This document shows positions 10,166 through 20,161 of a stretch of 64,000 bases of DNA, one piece after another (within the stretch, counting starts at the first letter, position 1; every line of letters starts with the position of its first letter). The notes under the pieces were generated by a model. It had not been told where the DNA came from and did no database searches. It saw only the letters and a program-made list of their open reading frames with translations. Made by a program: the position numbers and the translations under genes. This DNA is from Teratosphaeria epicoccoides (taxonomy: Eukaryota > Ascomycota > Dothideomycetes > Mycosphaerellales > Teratosphaeriaceae): positions 1 to 64,000 of the forward strand of contig JADDMT010000052.1 of assembly GCA_021401465.1 (NCBI GenBank). Reading direction: 5' to 3'.

Positions 10166-11241
10166 ATGTACACAACCACGACTACCTCCGGTCCAACGAC
10201 CACTACGACCACCACAACGACTTCCTACAGCGGTCCCCGGAAACAGCAGCCACTCCCAGACACCCTTGCCACCAGACGGCGGGAAACGGACCACCTAGCC
10301 GCGTCCGGCCAGTCCCAAGCCACAGGATCCGATGCCCCCCGGAGCCCACTTTCGCAAGTCCACTCCACGAGCAGCGCCAGGAATGCCATGGGAGAGGACC
10401 ACATGGCCGAATCAGGTCTTCGTCAAAATACTGGGTTCGAAGAGCACCGGAAAGCAAGCCACCCCTTGGTCGCGCCGCAGCAACTCACGCCGCCCACGCC
10501 CACCAACGACCCGAACCGCCGGCTGTCCCTGGAAGGCCCGCACGGCCTCGGCGAGACCGAAGAACAGCACGCAGAGCATGCCCATTTCCCGGCCAAGCAG
10601 CACTGGGGCCTGGGCGTCGTGAGCGAGACCGCGCTGTTCTATCTCTGGGCCATCCCGTCCTGGCTGCTCTTGATCGCCGCCGCGGTCTGCGGCTCGTACT
10701 TCCGGACCTCGACGCCGCCCTTCATCGCGACGATGACGGCGTTCCAGGCCTTCCACTGGGCCGCATGGCTCCAGACGGCGGTCGGCATGATGCAGCGCGC
10801 GAGCTGGTTCCGAGAAGAAGCGGATCTGGTCGAGCGGCGGCAGTATCTGTATCTCGCCGTGCGGCTGAACAGGCTCATGATGGTACGTACACCTTGTAGA
10901 CCCTCCCACCTGCCGCCCTTCCTCCCCCATCCGCACCGGGGTCGCCCGATCCCTGACTTCGATGCTTGCAGCCCACCGCGCTCATCGCCCTCCCCGTCTT
11001 CATCCAAGCCTACGTCCGCCGCCAGCACTTCCACGACCTCGCCTACTGGCTCCTCTTCCTCCTGATCTTCATCTGGAACACCGTCTTCTCCGTCATGAAC
11101 GCCTACAACAACATCACCTGGGAGAGCGATCGTCTGGAGTATGAGGAAGGCGAGCAACCCTTCCGGATCACGAGGCTGGCGGTCTTTGGCATCCCGACGA
11201 CGCCGGGTCGGGAGTTGCCGCCGAACCCCAAGGGCGATTGA
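10166..11241 (+). CDS. Four-helix membrane protein, unknown function
   Basis: Two exons, 10166-10882 and 10972-11241, joined across an 89-nt intron (GTACGT donor, CTGAC branch site, TTGCAG acceptor). The product is 328 aa. Residues 1-145 are low-complexity and Thr/Pro/His-rich, with a run of nine Thr near the start, so the true start could be a later ATG such as the one at residue 75 or 80. Membrane helices are predicted by eye at about 154-178, 185-209, 240-253 and 261-285, joined by a charged loop at 211-235. The short soluble tail ends PPNPKGD. I do not recognise the family; it resembles conserved ascomycete membrane proteins of unknown role. It is the first intact gene beside the repeat block and lies tail-to-tail with the HIRIP3-like gene. 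Confidence 0.75.
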
Positions 11242-11491
11242 GAGGGGGGTTTTTGGTGTCTGGGGATTGCATGTGCGGCGTCAGGCGGCATGGAATGGAG
11301 TTGAATGTCGGTGAATCTGCCGTGACAGCTTCAGCTTGCATTGGATGGCGTCACGATTGGCAATCTATGCGTTGTACAGCGACTCAAGCAGGAGGGACGA
11401 TGTTGCGATGTATGCATATACACATTCACAGTGATCAGCAGTGCGCAGCAGCACATGAATAAAGCAGAACCTATTTCTCCGACAGCGTGTT

Positions 11492-12637
11492 TCACGTCCC
11501 CTCATCGCCACTGTCACCAAAATCAATCAATCCTCTTGGCTTCAGGCCCCTCTTCGGCTTCTCACCCCCCTCCTCACTCTCCTCTCCACCACCGCCCCAC
11601 TGCTCATTGAACTCCTTCGCGCTCTCCAACTCCGCGGCAAGCTCCCTCGCCTCCTTGATCTTCGTCGCCTTGTCTTGACTATACCGTCCCGTCATTCCCA
11701 CATCCTCCAACATCTTCTTCAAATGCCTGATCTTCTCCTTGTTCGTCTCATATTTTTTCAGCTCCACGCCCCAGAGTTTGCGCACGCCACATTTTGTCAA
11801 CCAGCCTTGTAACCTCTTGATCTCTTCATCGTCTGGTGAGAGCTCTTTGGCCGCTTTCTTCTCCTTCGCGGGCTTCTTCGCGGCGCTGCTGGCCTTGGAT
11901 GCCGACGGAGAGGTGGACTTCTTTGGGCGTTTCTTCTTAGCCACTGGCTCGTCCATCACGTCGGAGAATTCATCCTCTTGTTCCATGTCCGCCGCGGCGC
12001 CATTGGTGTTGGCGGCCGGCTTCTGATCTTCTGGCTCGTCTGACCGTGCACCTGATTCGTCGCGTAATGCTTTCAAAGCCGATTGATCCTCAGCAGCACT
12101 CTCTTCGTCGCTCACGGCCTTCTGGGATCGCTCCGAGAGCTTCTTCGGCTTCGGCGCGTCTGCCTCGCTCTCCTCTGGCTCCTCGTCGCTGGTCGCTTTC
12201 TTTGCTTTTCGGCGAGCTTTGTTGGTCTTTGGCTTCGGCACATCTTCTTCGCCGTCATCTACCACAGCTCCGTCACCGCTGACCGGCGTTGCAGCTTTCT
12301 TGCGCCTCTTCCTTGCCGGTTGCGCTTCATCCGACTTTCTTTTGAACCCCGCCTTGGCCGTGGCCGGTGGTTTCGGCACGCTCTTTTGAGCTTTTCCTGG
12401 TGACTCGGGCTCGTCTACCGCGGCGGTGATGATGTGTTTGCTCCGTGCCTTCCATGGCAGCGTGTCTTTGAAGAATCCGGCTTCGAGCCCAAGCTCTTCT
12501 TCCACTTGAGCGCGCGCCTTTTTTACCGAAGTCTCAATTTTGGCCTTCAGAGCTTCGCGCACGACGCGACGGAGGCACTGCTCAATCGTGCCATCATCTG
12601 GAATATCTGCTGCCTGGGACAGTTGCGAGCCCGACAT
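11492..12637 (-). CDS. HIRIP3-like chromatin / histone-chaperone protein
   Basis: A single 381-aa exon. The C-terminal region (about residues 275-345) has the HIRIP3-type signature: IKRLQGWLTKCGVRKLW, a helix with HLKKMLEDVGMTGRYS, then KIKEARELAAELE. Proteins with this domain bind histones H2A/H2B or the HIRA complex. The N-terminal 60 residues (LRRVVREALKAKIETSVKKA) look like a DEK C-terminal-type helical domain. Between them is a long disordered segment of alternating Lys/Arg and acidic blocks with several basic KKRPKK and KRKSD stretches usable as nuclear signals. The tail is acidic and Gly-rich (EQWGGGGEESEEGG). Nuclear action on chromatin is inferred from the domain. No intron is needed. 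It converges on the membrane-protein gene with a 250-bp gap. Confidence 0.75.
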   Translation of the reverse strand: MSGSQLSQAADIPDDGTIEQCLRRVVREALKAKIETSVKKARAQVEEELGLEAGFFKDTLPWKARSKHIITAAVDEPESPGKAQKSVPKPPATAKAGFKRKSDEAQPARKRRKKAATPVSGDGAVVDDGEEDVPKPKTNKARRKAKKATSDEEPEESEADAPKPKKLSERSQKAVSDEESAAEDQSALKALRDESGARSDEPEDQKPAANTNGAAADMEQEDEFSDVMDEPVAKKKRPKKSTSPSASKASSAAKKPAKEKKAAKELSPDDEEIKRLQGWLTKCGVRKLWGVELKKYETNKEKIRHLKKMLEDVGMTGRYSQDKATKIKEARELAAELESAKEFNEQWGGGGEESEEGGEKPKRGLKPRGLIDFGDSGDEGT

Positions 12638-13029
12638 GGTGTTGTGCGTAGGAGAGGCGATCTATCAGGATGGCACTGGGGCATTCGAGCATGGGCATGA
12701 AGGAGCTTTAGCTAGGCTCCATGTGTTGCTTTAGCGACGCATTATGATTTATTATTGTTTGTGGTCTGCAAAGCCATCTAGACGCTCGATCAGGCTCGAT
12801 CTAGCCGAAAGAAGTAGTGATTCACGTAACGTCCAGGCAAGATCCCGTATGCTGAGTGTTATATATTTGGGTGCCACACTCTCTCCACATGGAATCTTGC
12901 CCACGTTGTTCCGTCTCAAGTCGCGCCCCGGATCAATGCACCGGGTCTGATGATGATGATGATGATCACAGCGCTCGTTCCCCCTGCTCCCAATGACATC
13001 ACGTTGCGCTCACTGGAGTCGGTGGGTGC

Positions 13030-13040
13030 AGGGGCACGTG
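13030..13040. promoter_or_regulatory. Stress element fused to an E-box
   Basis: AGGGG is directly followed by CACGTG. The first is the core of the fungal stress response element and the second a palindromic bHLH site. They lie about 545 bp before the TPS1 start codon. The match is short and could occur by chance; it is listed because TPS1 is a classic stress-element gene in yeast. Confidence 0.35.
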
Positions 13041-13380
13041 TCTCGCTGGGCAAGACAAGACAAGGCGCCACCCTGCATTTGCTGTACAGAGGCCAGGAAG
13101 CTTCCACTCGCACAACATCCACACCATCCGCATCTCGACTTCTTCCGGGTTGTTCTTGCCCAGTGCTCCGCCCATCAAACCTTCCATCCCCAGACAGAGC
13201 CAACCACGCACAGCCACGCAAATTGCGGAACAAGGAAGTTACGACTTTGCCTTCGACGCACCCCCGAGTCACGTAAGGCCAGCGAAGCCACGTGCGACCG
13301 CACCTTCCGTTTGAAGGAGCCGTTTCACAAGCCAAACGGCTGGAATTGTAAGGTCAGCATCCTGCCGTTTTTCTTCCTCG

Positions 13381-13393
13381 CACCACCACCACC

Positions 13394-13425
<32 letters not shown>

Positions 13426-13482
13426 CAACATCATCATCATCATCATCATCATCCTCATTATCCTCATCATCCTCATCATCAC
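13381..13482. repeat. Compound CAC/CAA/CAT microsatellite
   Basis: About nine CAC units pass into about six CAA units, then CAT units with TCC and ATT interruptions, making one continuous strand-asymmetric run of about 100 bp. It sits between the distal promoter elements and the TATA box of TPS1. Such runs vary in length between isolates and exclude nucleosomes; an effect on expression is inference. Confidence 0.85.
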
Positions 13483-13504
13483 TTGCACACGACATCACGC
13501 ACAC

Positions 13505-13512
13505 TATAAAAA
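13505..13512 (+). promoter_or_regulatory. TATA box of TPS1
   Basis: TATAAAAA lies 71 bp before the ATG at 13583, a normal position for a strongly regulated fungal promoter. Most other genes of the window have no such clear TATA element, which fits stress-inducible control of trehalose synthesis. Confidence 0.6.
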
Positions 13513-13582
13513 GAAGCACGACGCCTCCTGAACCCTTCCTTCACTCAAAATCAACCGACCGTCACCTCTCCTCACGCACACC

Positions 13583-15653
13583 ATGAGCGACCCGCAAGAC
13601 CCGCAAGACCCGCAAGACCCGCAAGACCCGCAAGTCCAGCAAGACCAGCATGACCAGCAAGACCAGCAGCCGCCACGCCCGGCTGTCGAGCGCCGCAAGT
13701 CCTATGGCCGCCGATCCATGTCCATGGGCGACCTGGAGATCAAGCTGGGTACTGACCTTCCACACGCTAGTTTGCACACGTACCATCAAACAACGTCATG
13801 CTGACTCAATCTGTGCAGAGAAGGACAGACTCGGAGACATGCCTGTGATACAGGAGAACCATGAGCAAGCGTCGCCCAAGGGCCGTCTGCTGCTCATCTC
13901 CAACAGGCTGCCCATCACGATCAAGCGATCAGAGGAAGGCAAGTATGACTTCTCCATGTCGTCGGGCGGTCTCGTCTCCGGTCTGTCGGGTCTCAGTAAA
14001 ACGACCAAGTTCGTGTGGTATGGCTGGCCCGGTCAGCAACTCCCAGATGATGAGATCCCACACGTCATGAAGCGATTAATGGACGAATTCTCGGCCAAGC
14101 CCATCTTCATGAGCGACGAGCTTTCGGACCGCCACTACAACGGCTTCTCCAACTCCATCCTCTGGCCACTCTTCCACTATCACCCCGGTGAGATCACATT
14201 CGACGAGTCCGCCTGGGAAGGTTACCACGACGCCAACAGGCTGTTCGCGCAGGAGATTGCAAAGGACGTTCAGGACAACGACCTGGTCTGGGTGCACGAC
14301 TACCATTTGATGCTGCTTCCCGCTATGCTGAGGGAAGAGCTCGCCAAGAAGGACAATCCGCCGAGGAATGTCAAGCTCGGCTTCTTTTTGCACACACCTT
14401 TTCCGTCATCAGAAATCTACCGGATTCTCCCAGTCCGCAACGAGATTTTGGAGGGCGTCCTGCATTGCGATCTGCTCGGCTTCCACACCTACGACTATGC
14501 GCGCCACTTCCTCTCATCATGCTCCCGGATTCTCGGCCTACCGACGACGCCAAACGGCGTGGAATTCAAGGGCAAGCTGGTGCAGGTCGGTGCCTTCCCA
14601 ATCGGCATTGACCCGGAGAAGTTCAGCCAAGGTCTGCAGAAGGAGTCGGTGCAGAAGCGCATTCAGACCCTGCAGAAGAAGTTCGAGGGGGTCAAGATCA
14701 TTGTGGGTGTCGATCGGCTTGACTACATCAAGGGTGTCCCGCAGAAATTGCACGCTTTGGAGGTCTTCCTCACCGAACATCCGGAGTGGATCGGCAAGGT
14801 CGTCCTCGTACAAGTTGCTGTGCCATCTCGTCAAGATGTCGAGGAGTATCAGAACTTGCGGGCTGTGGTGAACGAGCTGGTCGGCAGGATCAACGGCAAG
14901 TTTGGCACGATCGAGTTCACGCCCATCCACTTCCTCCACAAGTCCGTCAGCTTCGACGAGCTGATTGCGTTGTACGCCGTGTCAGACGTCTGCCTGGTCA
15001 GCTCAACGAGGGACGGCATGAACTTGGTTTCGTTCGAATACATTGCTTGCCAAGAGAAGCTGCACGGCTGCATGATCCTGTCGGAGTTCGCTGGCGCCGC
15101 TCAATCGCTCAACGGGTCGATCGTCGTGAATCCATGGAATACCGAGGAGCTTGCGGACGCTATCCACGACTCTGTGACGATGGGCGACGAGCAGCGCCTC
15201 ATGAATTACCAGAAGCTCGCGAAATACGTCAACAAGTACACTTCGGCATGGTGGGGCGAGAGCTTTGTGGCTGAGATGACGAAGATCTCGGAGCAGGCGG
15301 GTCGGCAATTGAGGGTCAAGCATCAGCAGCTCACGGGCGGTGGTATCGAGGCGAAAGATGAGCATCACGCCAACGGTGTTGACGGCATTGCTGCAGAGTA
15401 AGATCCCAGTGTGGCGGCGTGGTTCCTCTGTGTCCTGCATGGTTATGCACGTGGGCTGTGTTGTGCAACGCGTGTCATGAAAGTCAGGACTGACATGCTC
15501 TCGAATAGGCAGTATACAAATGGTGTCGAGGACGAAGAGAGCTCGGAGGATGAGGGCTTGATGCTGTCGTCGCCACCGAGCAAGGGGGGTTCGAGAAGCC
15601 GGACGCCGACTCATGAGAGTGTCCGGGGTGCTGGGAACGGGTCGGCGGCCTGA
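13583..15653 (+). CDS. TPS1: Trehalose-6-phosphate synthase (UDP-glucose)
   Basis: Three exons, 13583-13748, 13819-15397 and 15509-15653, give 629 aa. The enzyme joins UDP-glucose and glucose-6-phosphate to trehalose-6-phosphate, the first step of trehalose synthesis in the cytosol and a regulator of glycolytic entry. The GT20 fold is complete: RLLLISNRLPITI at the N-terminal edge, WVHDYHLMLLP near residue 215, GVDRLDYIKG, and SSTRDGMNLVSFEYIACQ near the nucleotide-binding site. Before it is a 60-residue tail with five DPQ repeats (9-bp units from 13589) and Arg/Ser-rich RRKSYGRRSMSMGD, a likely kinase site. Intron 1 is 70 nt with a CTGAC branch. Intron 2 (15398-15508) precedes an acidic, Ser-rich 47-residue tail. 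If intron 2 is kept, translation stops at once (GAG TAA), giving a protein without the tail. Confidence 0.95.
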
Positions 15654-16332
15654 AAGTGGAGAGGGAACGCTCGACACTTGATACACCTGAATGACAATAC
15701 GGGCATAGCGAGCATGTCGTTCGGCGTTGATTCGTGGGCTACAGATGATAGAAGAGCCCCGCGCTCAAATGGGTCCTCTCAAGGTTACGACGGCTCCGAT
15801 GAGGCTGGATCGACTCTTTCCGCAGTCTTGCACGGCGTGTGCCAGAGAGCGTGGTTGGGTGGTCGCTGCAGCATCGAGCCGTGACTCGTCTGTCTGCCTC
15901 AGGTCAGGGTTGGTTGTATCGCTCCATCATCTTGACGGGTGGTGCACTGGGCGCTCCCGCTCGAATGGTCATACCGTACGTACGTGTAGCCTACCGCCTT
16001 TTGTATTTTTTTTAATCTTTGTTATTTTTTTTTATTTTTTTTATTTTTTTGAATTCGATCATCAGCACGGGTCCGCAGGGCTCAGCTGTCAGATGTATCC
16101 TTTTCGACGTGAATGTGGTCGTCGGGTTGATCTTGGACTCATCGAGATGCTCAAAGAGGAGGAAAGCGGGGTATATCCATATCGTACATTACATGCAAAG
16201 ATGCACTCATGACTCGTCAAATCCACGGGAGACTGCAAGACAACTGTCCGCAGATACGGTACTGAAGTCCGACGCAAATGATCCATCCTAGAAACACCGA
16301 GCAGATCCGAATCGGGATCGACGGCGGTGAAG
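15654..16332. other. Intergenic region with poly-T tract
   Basis: This is the 3' region of TPS1 and upstream region of the Csn12-type gene. It contains a 46-bp tract of nearly pure T at 16005-16050, with only isolated A, G and C, about 280 bp before the next start codon. On the plus strand such a tract can act as a nucleosome-free promoter element or as a termination-region tract. No gene is supported. Confidence 0.5.
16005..16050. repeat. Poly(T) tract
   Basis: A T-rich run with interruptions at roughly 8-12 nt spacing (ATTTTTTT, TTTATTTTTT and similar). It is far more T-biased than the surrounding DNA. Its location 280 bp before the Csn12-type gene makes a promoter role plausible. Confidence 0.7.
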
Positions 16333-17985
16333 ATGGCGACGGCGGATGCGCGACTGGGCCAATACCTCATCCAGGTCAACGGACTCGTGGCGGCTCGGAA
16401 TGAGTCAGGTCTCTCGCGATTCATCGTCCTGGAGCCTCCATTCGAGTCAGGTCACCAAGGACTTATCGAGGAACTCAGAAATGTCTATCCCAAGGGCAAA
16501 GAGGCCGCGCTGGAGCAGAAATGCACGCATCTGCTCACTGCGGCCGTGGAGGGTGATGAGGGAGGATCTTGGACCAGCTTCGTCAAGTTCATGCTGCAAT
16601 ACCTCAACTACCTCCGAGATGTGTCGGCCGATGCGAGCCAGTATCTGCAGACGTACGAACTCCTCAGTGAGCTACAGCAAAGAGCGAACAGCGCATTGAG
16701 CCACAGCACGCTCGGTCACCTGATCCTGCCGGTCGTCATCGTCAACGCCAAGCTCGTCTGCCGCCTCGCCATCGGACTCGACAAACAACCCTCCCTCATC
16801 GCGCATCTCCGGAGCGCCCAGCCCGGCGGCGGCGGCGACGAAGGCACCTCCCGAGAAACCCTCCCCGAGCGAGCCGCCAACATCCTCCGCGGCGCCTTCG
16901 TGACCTGCCTCAACGACCGCGCCACCGAAGTCCTCCCCGGCACCAAGCCGTCCGGCAAAAAGCGCGGCATCTACATCATCGCGAACCTCTGTCTCAAAAT
17001 CCTCTTCCAATGCCACAAAACCCGCAACGCCACCCAGCTCTTCGAAAACATCTACAACCAATCCCCACCCCTGTCGTCCTACCCGAAACGCGACCGCGTG
17101 ACCTTCCTCTACTACCTCGGCCGCTTCCTCTTCCAAAACAGCCACTTCTTCCGCGCCGCGCAAGCCCTCGAAGCCGCCTACGCCGAAGCCCCCGCGCACC
17201 CCGCCTGCCTGAACCAACGCCGCCACCTGCTCATCTACCTCACGGCCTCCAACCTGATCCTCGGGCGCTTCCCCACCCCCACCCTCCTCTCCCGCCCGGA
17301 GGCCCACGGCTTCCGCGAGCGCTTCCTCCCCCTGTGCCTCGCCATCCGCTCCGGAAACCTCGCGGCGTTCCACACGCACCTCGACCTCGCCGGCCCGCAC
17401 GCCGCCTGGTTCCTGCACTTCCGCATCCTCCTTCAGCTGCGGAACCGCTGCGAGCCGCTCGTCTGGCGCTCCCTCGTGCGCAAGACCTGGAACATCGTCG
17501 GCGTCCGCGCGGTGCCGGGCAGCAAAGCAGCGGCCAACTGCTGCATCTCCGAACTCGCTACGGCCTTCTCCATCCTCTCTGCGCCCCCCACCACCACCTC
17601 CTCCGACGACGACGACGACGGAGAGGATGCTACCGACCCCGACTTCGCAGACATCGACTACGCCTCCCCCTCCTCCTCGGATGCGGAAAGCAGAGAGGCA
17701 GAAGAAGTCCTGGGCGTGCAGTCGAAACTCTCTTCGCTCATCGACCAAGGGCTCGTCAGCGGGTTCATCTCGCTGAGGACGGGCAGGTTCGCCATCAGAG
17801 GCGCCGCGAGGCATGATCATGATGCGTTGGTTGCGGGGTTCCCGAAGCCGTATGGCGTGTTGACGGGGAGGGCGAGGGCGGCGGGCGAGGACGTGGTGCC
17901 GGGGTGGAAGAGGGAGGGGGTGCCCGCGAAGGGGATGGGAGGGGTGGTGAGGTTGAGTGGGGTGAGGGAGATTGGGGCGGTGTGA
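16333..17985 (+). CDS. CSN12: Csn12-type PCI-domain protein
   Basis: A single 550-aa exon. The ATG at 16333 begins MATADARLGQYLIQVNGLVAARN. A GTG two codons upstream is not a fungal start. The opening, a helical repeat region with FLYYLGRFLFQNSHFFRAAQALEAAY (TPR-like) and a C-terminal winged-helix PCI region are the hallmarks of the Csn12/Thp1 family. These proteins pair with Thp3 or Sem1 in mRNA export and splicing in yeast and were first described near the COP9 signalosome. An acidic, Ser-rich insert (about 418-455, with SSDDDDDGED) interrupts the PCI region, and the protein ends in a basic Gly-rich tail. Codon use shifts to very high GC3 from about 16800. Converges on PRP3 with about 200 bp between stops. 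Confidence 0.85.
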   Translation: MATADARLGQYLIQVNGLVAARNESGLSRFIVLEPPFESGHQGLIEELRNVYPKGKEAALEQKCTHLLTAAVEGDEGGSWTSFVKFMLQYLNYLRDVSADASQYLQTYELLSELQQRANSALSHSTLGHLILPVVIVNAKLVCRLAIGLDKQPSLIAHLRSAQPGGGGDEGTSRETLPERAANILRGAFVTCLNDRATEVLPGTKPSGKKRGIYIIANLCLKILFQCHKTRNATQLFENIYNQSPPLSSYPKRDRVTFLYYLGRFLFQNSHFFRAAQALEAAYAEAPAHPACLNQRRHLLIYLTASNLILGRFPTPTLLSRPEAHGFRERFLPLCLAIRSGNLAAFHTHLDLAGPHAAWFLHFRILLQLRNRCEPLVWRSLVRKTWNIVGVRAVPGSKAAANCCISELATAFSILSAPPTTTSSDDDDDGEDATDPDFADIDYASPSSSDAESREAEEVLGVQSKLSSLIDQGLVSGFISLRTGRFAIRGAARHDHDALVAGFPKPYGVLTGRARAAGEDVVPGWKREGVPAKGMGGVVRLSGVREIGAV

Positions 17986-18187
17986 GAGCCGGGAGGGTGG
18001 GAGGCAGGTTAGGGTTTTGGGAGGTTTGAGAGGGAGAGATATACTCCGATACGGTTGAGGCGCCGTAGTAGGAGTTCTACGTGTCCCTGCCTGGGTCGTG
18101 GCGTCCATCGTCACCTCACCTCATCACCTCTCTCAAGGTCTCTCGGCCCCGTCACTCGAAGTCTCTCAATCCTCACTACCATCTTCA

Positions 18188-20161
18188 TCAAGACGCCCCC
18201 TTCTCCTCCTCCTCCTCCTCCTCCTCCTCCACCCTCCCCATCCCCCTCGCCAACGTCCACAAATTCTCCATCCTGCTCCGCCCCAACACATCCCTCGCCT
18301 CCCCATCCGTCTCACACGCCTTACTCCCCCACCTCTTGAACCTCCTGCCCGCCTCCTCCCCCTCCCAAACCAACGCACACGAATTCCCGCCCAAATCCTT
18401 CAAATCGCCCCTCTCATCCACAGGACTCAGCCACACGGCCGCCTTGTTCGCCTCGCCGCCCTGGCCCTTCCTCGTGCCATCGTTCGCGCCCGCGAACGTC
18501 GACGGCGCGCCCGAGTTGTGAGAGGAGGAGGAGGAGGAGGAGGATAGGGGCAGGGAGTTCTCGGTCCACTTGACGCGGTGGAGCAGGAGTTTCTTGTACG
18601 CGGCGATGCTGTGCGCGCCGCCCTCGACGACGACGAGGTTCATTTCCGGATGCAGGACCACGATGCCGGTGAGGGCGTGCTGTTTGGCGTTCTGGTCGAT
18701 CTGGTAGCGGTGCTTGCCGGAGCTGAGGTTGTCGACGCGGAAGACGGCGAGTATGACGCCCTTGGCCTCGTCGGCGGCTTGTTGGGCTTTGAGCTTTTCC
18801 GCGCGCTGGTTCTTGGTAAGGGCGCGCTCGGTGTTGGCTCGGAGGTGGTCGGTGGCGCGTTGGGCGATTTCGCGGTTGACGCGCGCTTCGACGGCCGTGG
18901 GGTCTTTGACGGCCTGCTCGCCGAGGACGCGCATCATGTTGCTCTTTTTGACTTTTGGTGGAGGGGGTTCGACGAGCCCCAGGCGGATTTTGGCTTGCTC
19001 CTCCTTCATGTCGGCCATGCGGCGTTGACGCCTCAGCTTCTTTTGCTCTTTGGGTGTGAGCATCAGTGGTTTGGGAGCGGGCTGGAACTTGTCTTGTGGT
19101 GCCTGCAGGATGATGGGATGTTGCACCAGCGCTGTGATGATGGTGTCGACCGTGTCGATCTTGAGGTCGCCTTCAGGGGTGAGGAGACCTTCGTCCCACC
19201 ACTCGACCGCTGGTGGAACGGGGACCAAGAAAGCCTTGTCGGAGGCCTCTTCGATCTCCGTCTTGCGCGTCTCGGCTGCGATGCGCTTCTTCATTTCCTC
19301 CAGCTTGGCCTGCTGTCGGAGCGCATTCGCCTGGGCCATGAACTTGCCCTTTTGATTGAAGACCAGCTTCCTGCTCTTGCGCTCGGCGGTCTTCCGGGCG
19401 GGCACGGTCGGGTCAAAGGCCTCCTCATCGTGCCTCGTCTCTGCCGCATCGGCCGGGAGCAGATATGGATTGGCGATTGGCGCATCAGGCTGCTTGTTGG
19501 CCCTGGTGCTGCTGAAGCGCGGGCCGGTCCTCGCTCGGGGTGCAGTCGGTCCATCTCCCAGCAGACTCGGGTGCAGTCCGATGCCTAAGCCGCCCCTCGC
19601 CGTCCTCCCGCTGTCTATCCTGGGCGGCGGCGGTGGTGGTGGAACGGCGTGTCGCTGCTGGGCCTGGCCGGACTCTTCTTTCCGCTTGTTCAGCAGCTCC
19701 ACCCGCTTCCGCACCTCCTCCAGTCTCTTGTCCCGCTCCGACAAATCCGATGCCGGGGGTGGAGCTGGAGCGGAGGGTTGTGCGGGGGCGGGGGTGGGCG
19801 TCTTCGCCTTCGCCTTGGCCGCCATCTTGGCCTTCATCTCCGCAATCTTCCGCGCCACCTCCGCCTTCTTTGCCTCGACGTCACTCACTGGCGGTGGTGC
19901 CACGTGCACCTGGGCAGTTGGCGGCGTGTGATGACCCACGCCGGTCGCACCTGCCTTCAGGGCCATGCGCGCCTTCATCTCGGCAATCTTTCTCTGGGCG
20001 TCTGCCTTCCTGCGCTCCAGCTCGGATTGCGCGCCATTCGCGGCGGGCGGAGCTGGGGCGGGCGAGCCATCGTGGGAGCGGATCCTCTTGGCATCGGTGT
20101 CGTTGTCCTTCTCGTCGCCGTCGCCGTCGGGCAATGGCCGCTTCCCCGTCGTGCTGGCCAT
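18188..20161 (-). CDS. PRP3: U4/U6 snRNP splicing factor Prp3
   Basis: A single 657-aa exon. Prp3 holds U4/U6 and is part of the tri-snRNP in the nucleus. The PRP3 domain (about residues 265-480) is seen from RKLVFNQKGKFMAQANALR through EWWDEGLL and the basic KEQKKLRRQRRMADMKEEQ to the helix ending NTERALTKNQRAEKLKAQ. The C-terminal ferredoxin-like domain (DUF1115 type) begins near ILAVFRVDNLSSGKH and includes LTGIVVLHPEMNLVVVEGG. The first 250 residues are a disordered segment with repeated KIAEMKA(R/K)MA units, here three copies at about 58, 105 and nearby. Two low-complexity inserts are odd: poly-Ser after the domain start, and a terminal poly-Glu run encoded by a CTC-type microsatellite near 18194-18230. 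Head-to-head with RPA190. Confidence 0.92.
   Translation of the reverse strand: MASTTGKRPLPDGDGDEKDNDTDAKRIRSHDGSPAPAPPAANGAQSELERRKADAQRKIAEMKARMALKAGATGVGHHTPPTAQVHVAPPPVSDVEAKKAEVARKIAEMKAKMAAKAKAKTPTPAPAQPSAPAPPPASDLSERDKRLEEVRKRVELLNKRKEESGQAQQRHAVPPPPPPPRIDSGRTARGGLGIGLHPSLLGDGPTAPRARTGPRFSSTRANKQPDAPIANPYLLPADAAETRHDEEAFDPTVPARKTAERKSRKLVFNQKGKFMAQANALRQQAKLEEMKKRIAAETRKTEIEEASDKAFLVPVPPAVEWWDEGLLTPEGDLKIDTVDTIITALVQHPIILQAPQDKFQPAPKPLMLTPKEQKKLRRQRRMADMKEEQAKIRLGLVEPPPPKVKKSNMMRVLGEQAVKDPTAVEARVNREIAQRATDHLRANTERALTKNQRAEKLKAQQAADEAKGVILAVFRVDNLSSGKHRYQIDQNAKQHALTGIVVLHPEMNLVVVEGGAHSIAAYKKLLLHRVKWTENSLPLSSSSSSSSHNSGAPSTFAGANDGTRKGQGGEANKAAVWLSPVDERGDLKDLGGNSCALVWEGEEAGRRFKRWGSKACETDGEARDVLGRSRMENLWTLARGMGRVEEEEEEEEEKGAS

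Larger units (their letters stand above)
12638..13582. promoter_or_regulatory. Divergent intergenic region, HIRIP3-like / TPS1
   Basis: This 945-bp region separates two divergently transcribed genes. It holds a short TGATGA microsatellite (12949-12966), stress-element-like CCCCT (12981-12985) and AGGGG (13030-13034), two CACGTG E-boxes (13035-13040 and about 13289) and the trinucleotide block at 13381. In yeast, AGGGG stress elements drive TPS1 through Msn2/4; that they act here is inference. No gene is supported inside. Confidence 0.55.

Noticed and set aside
10084..11157. Several long overlapping frames on both strands across the first membrane-protein gene
   Set aside because: GC-rich coding DNA produces open shadows. 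Only the 10166 frame has membrane helices and a splice that continues in phase.
16672..18114. 480-codon minus-strand frame opposite CSN12
   Set aside because: It is the complement of a GC3-rich coding exon, with repetitive Glu/Gly/Val composition and no motif.
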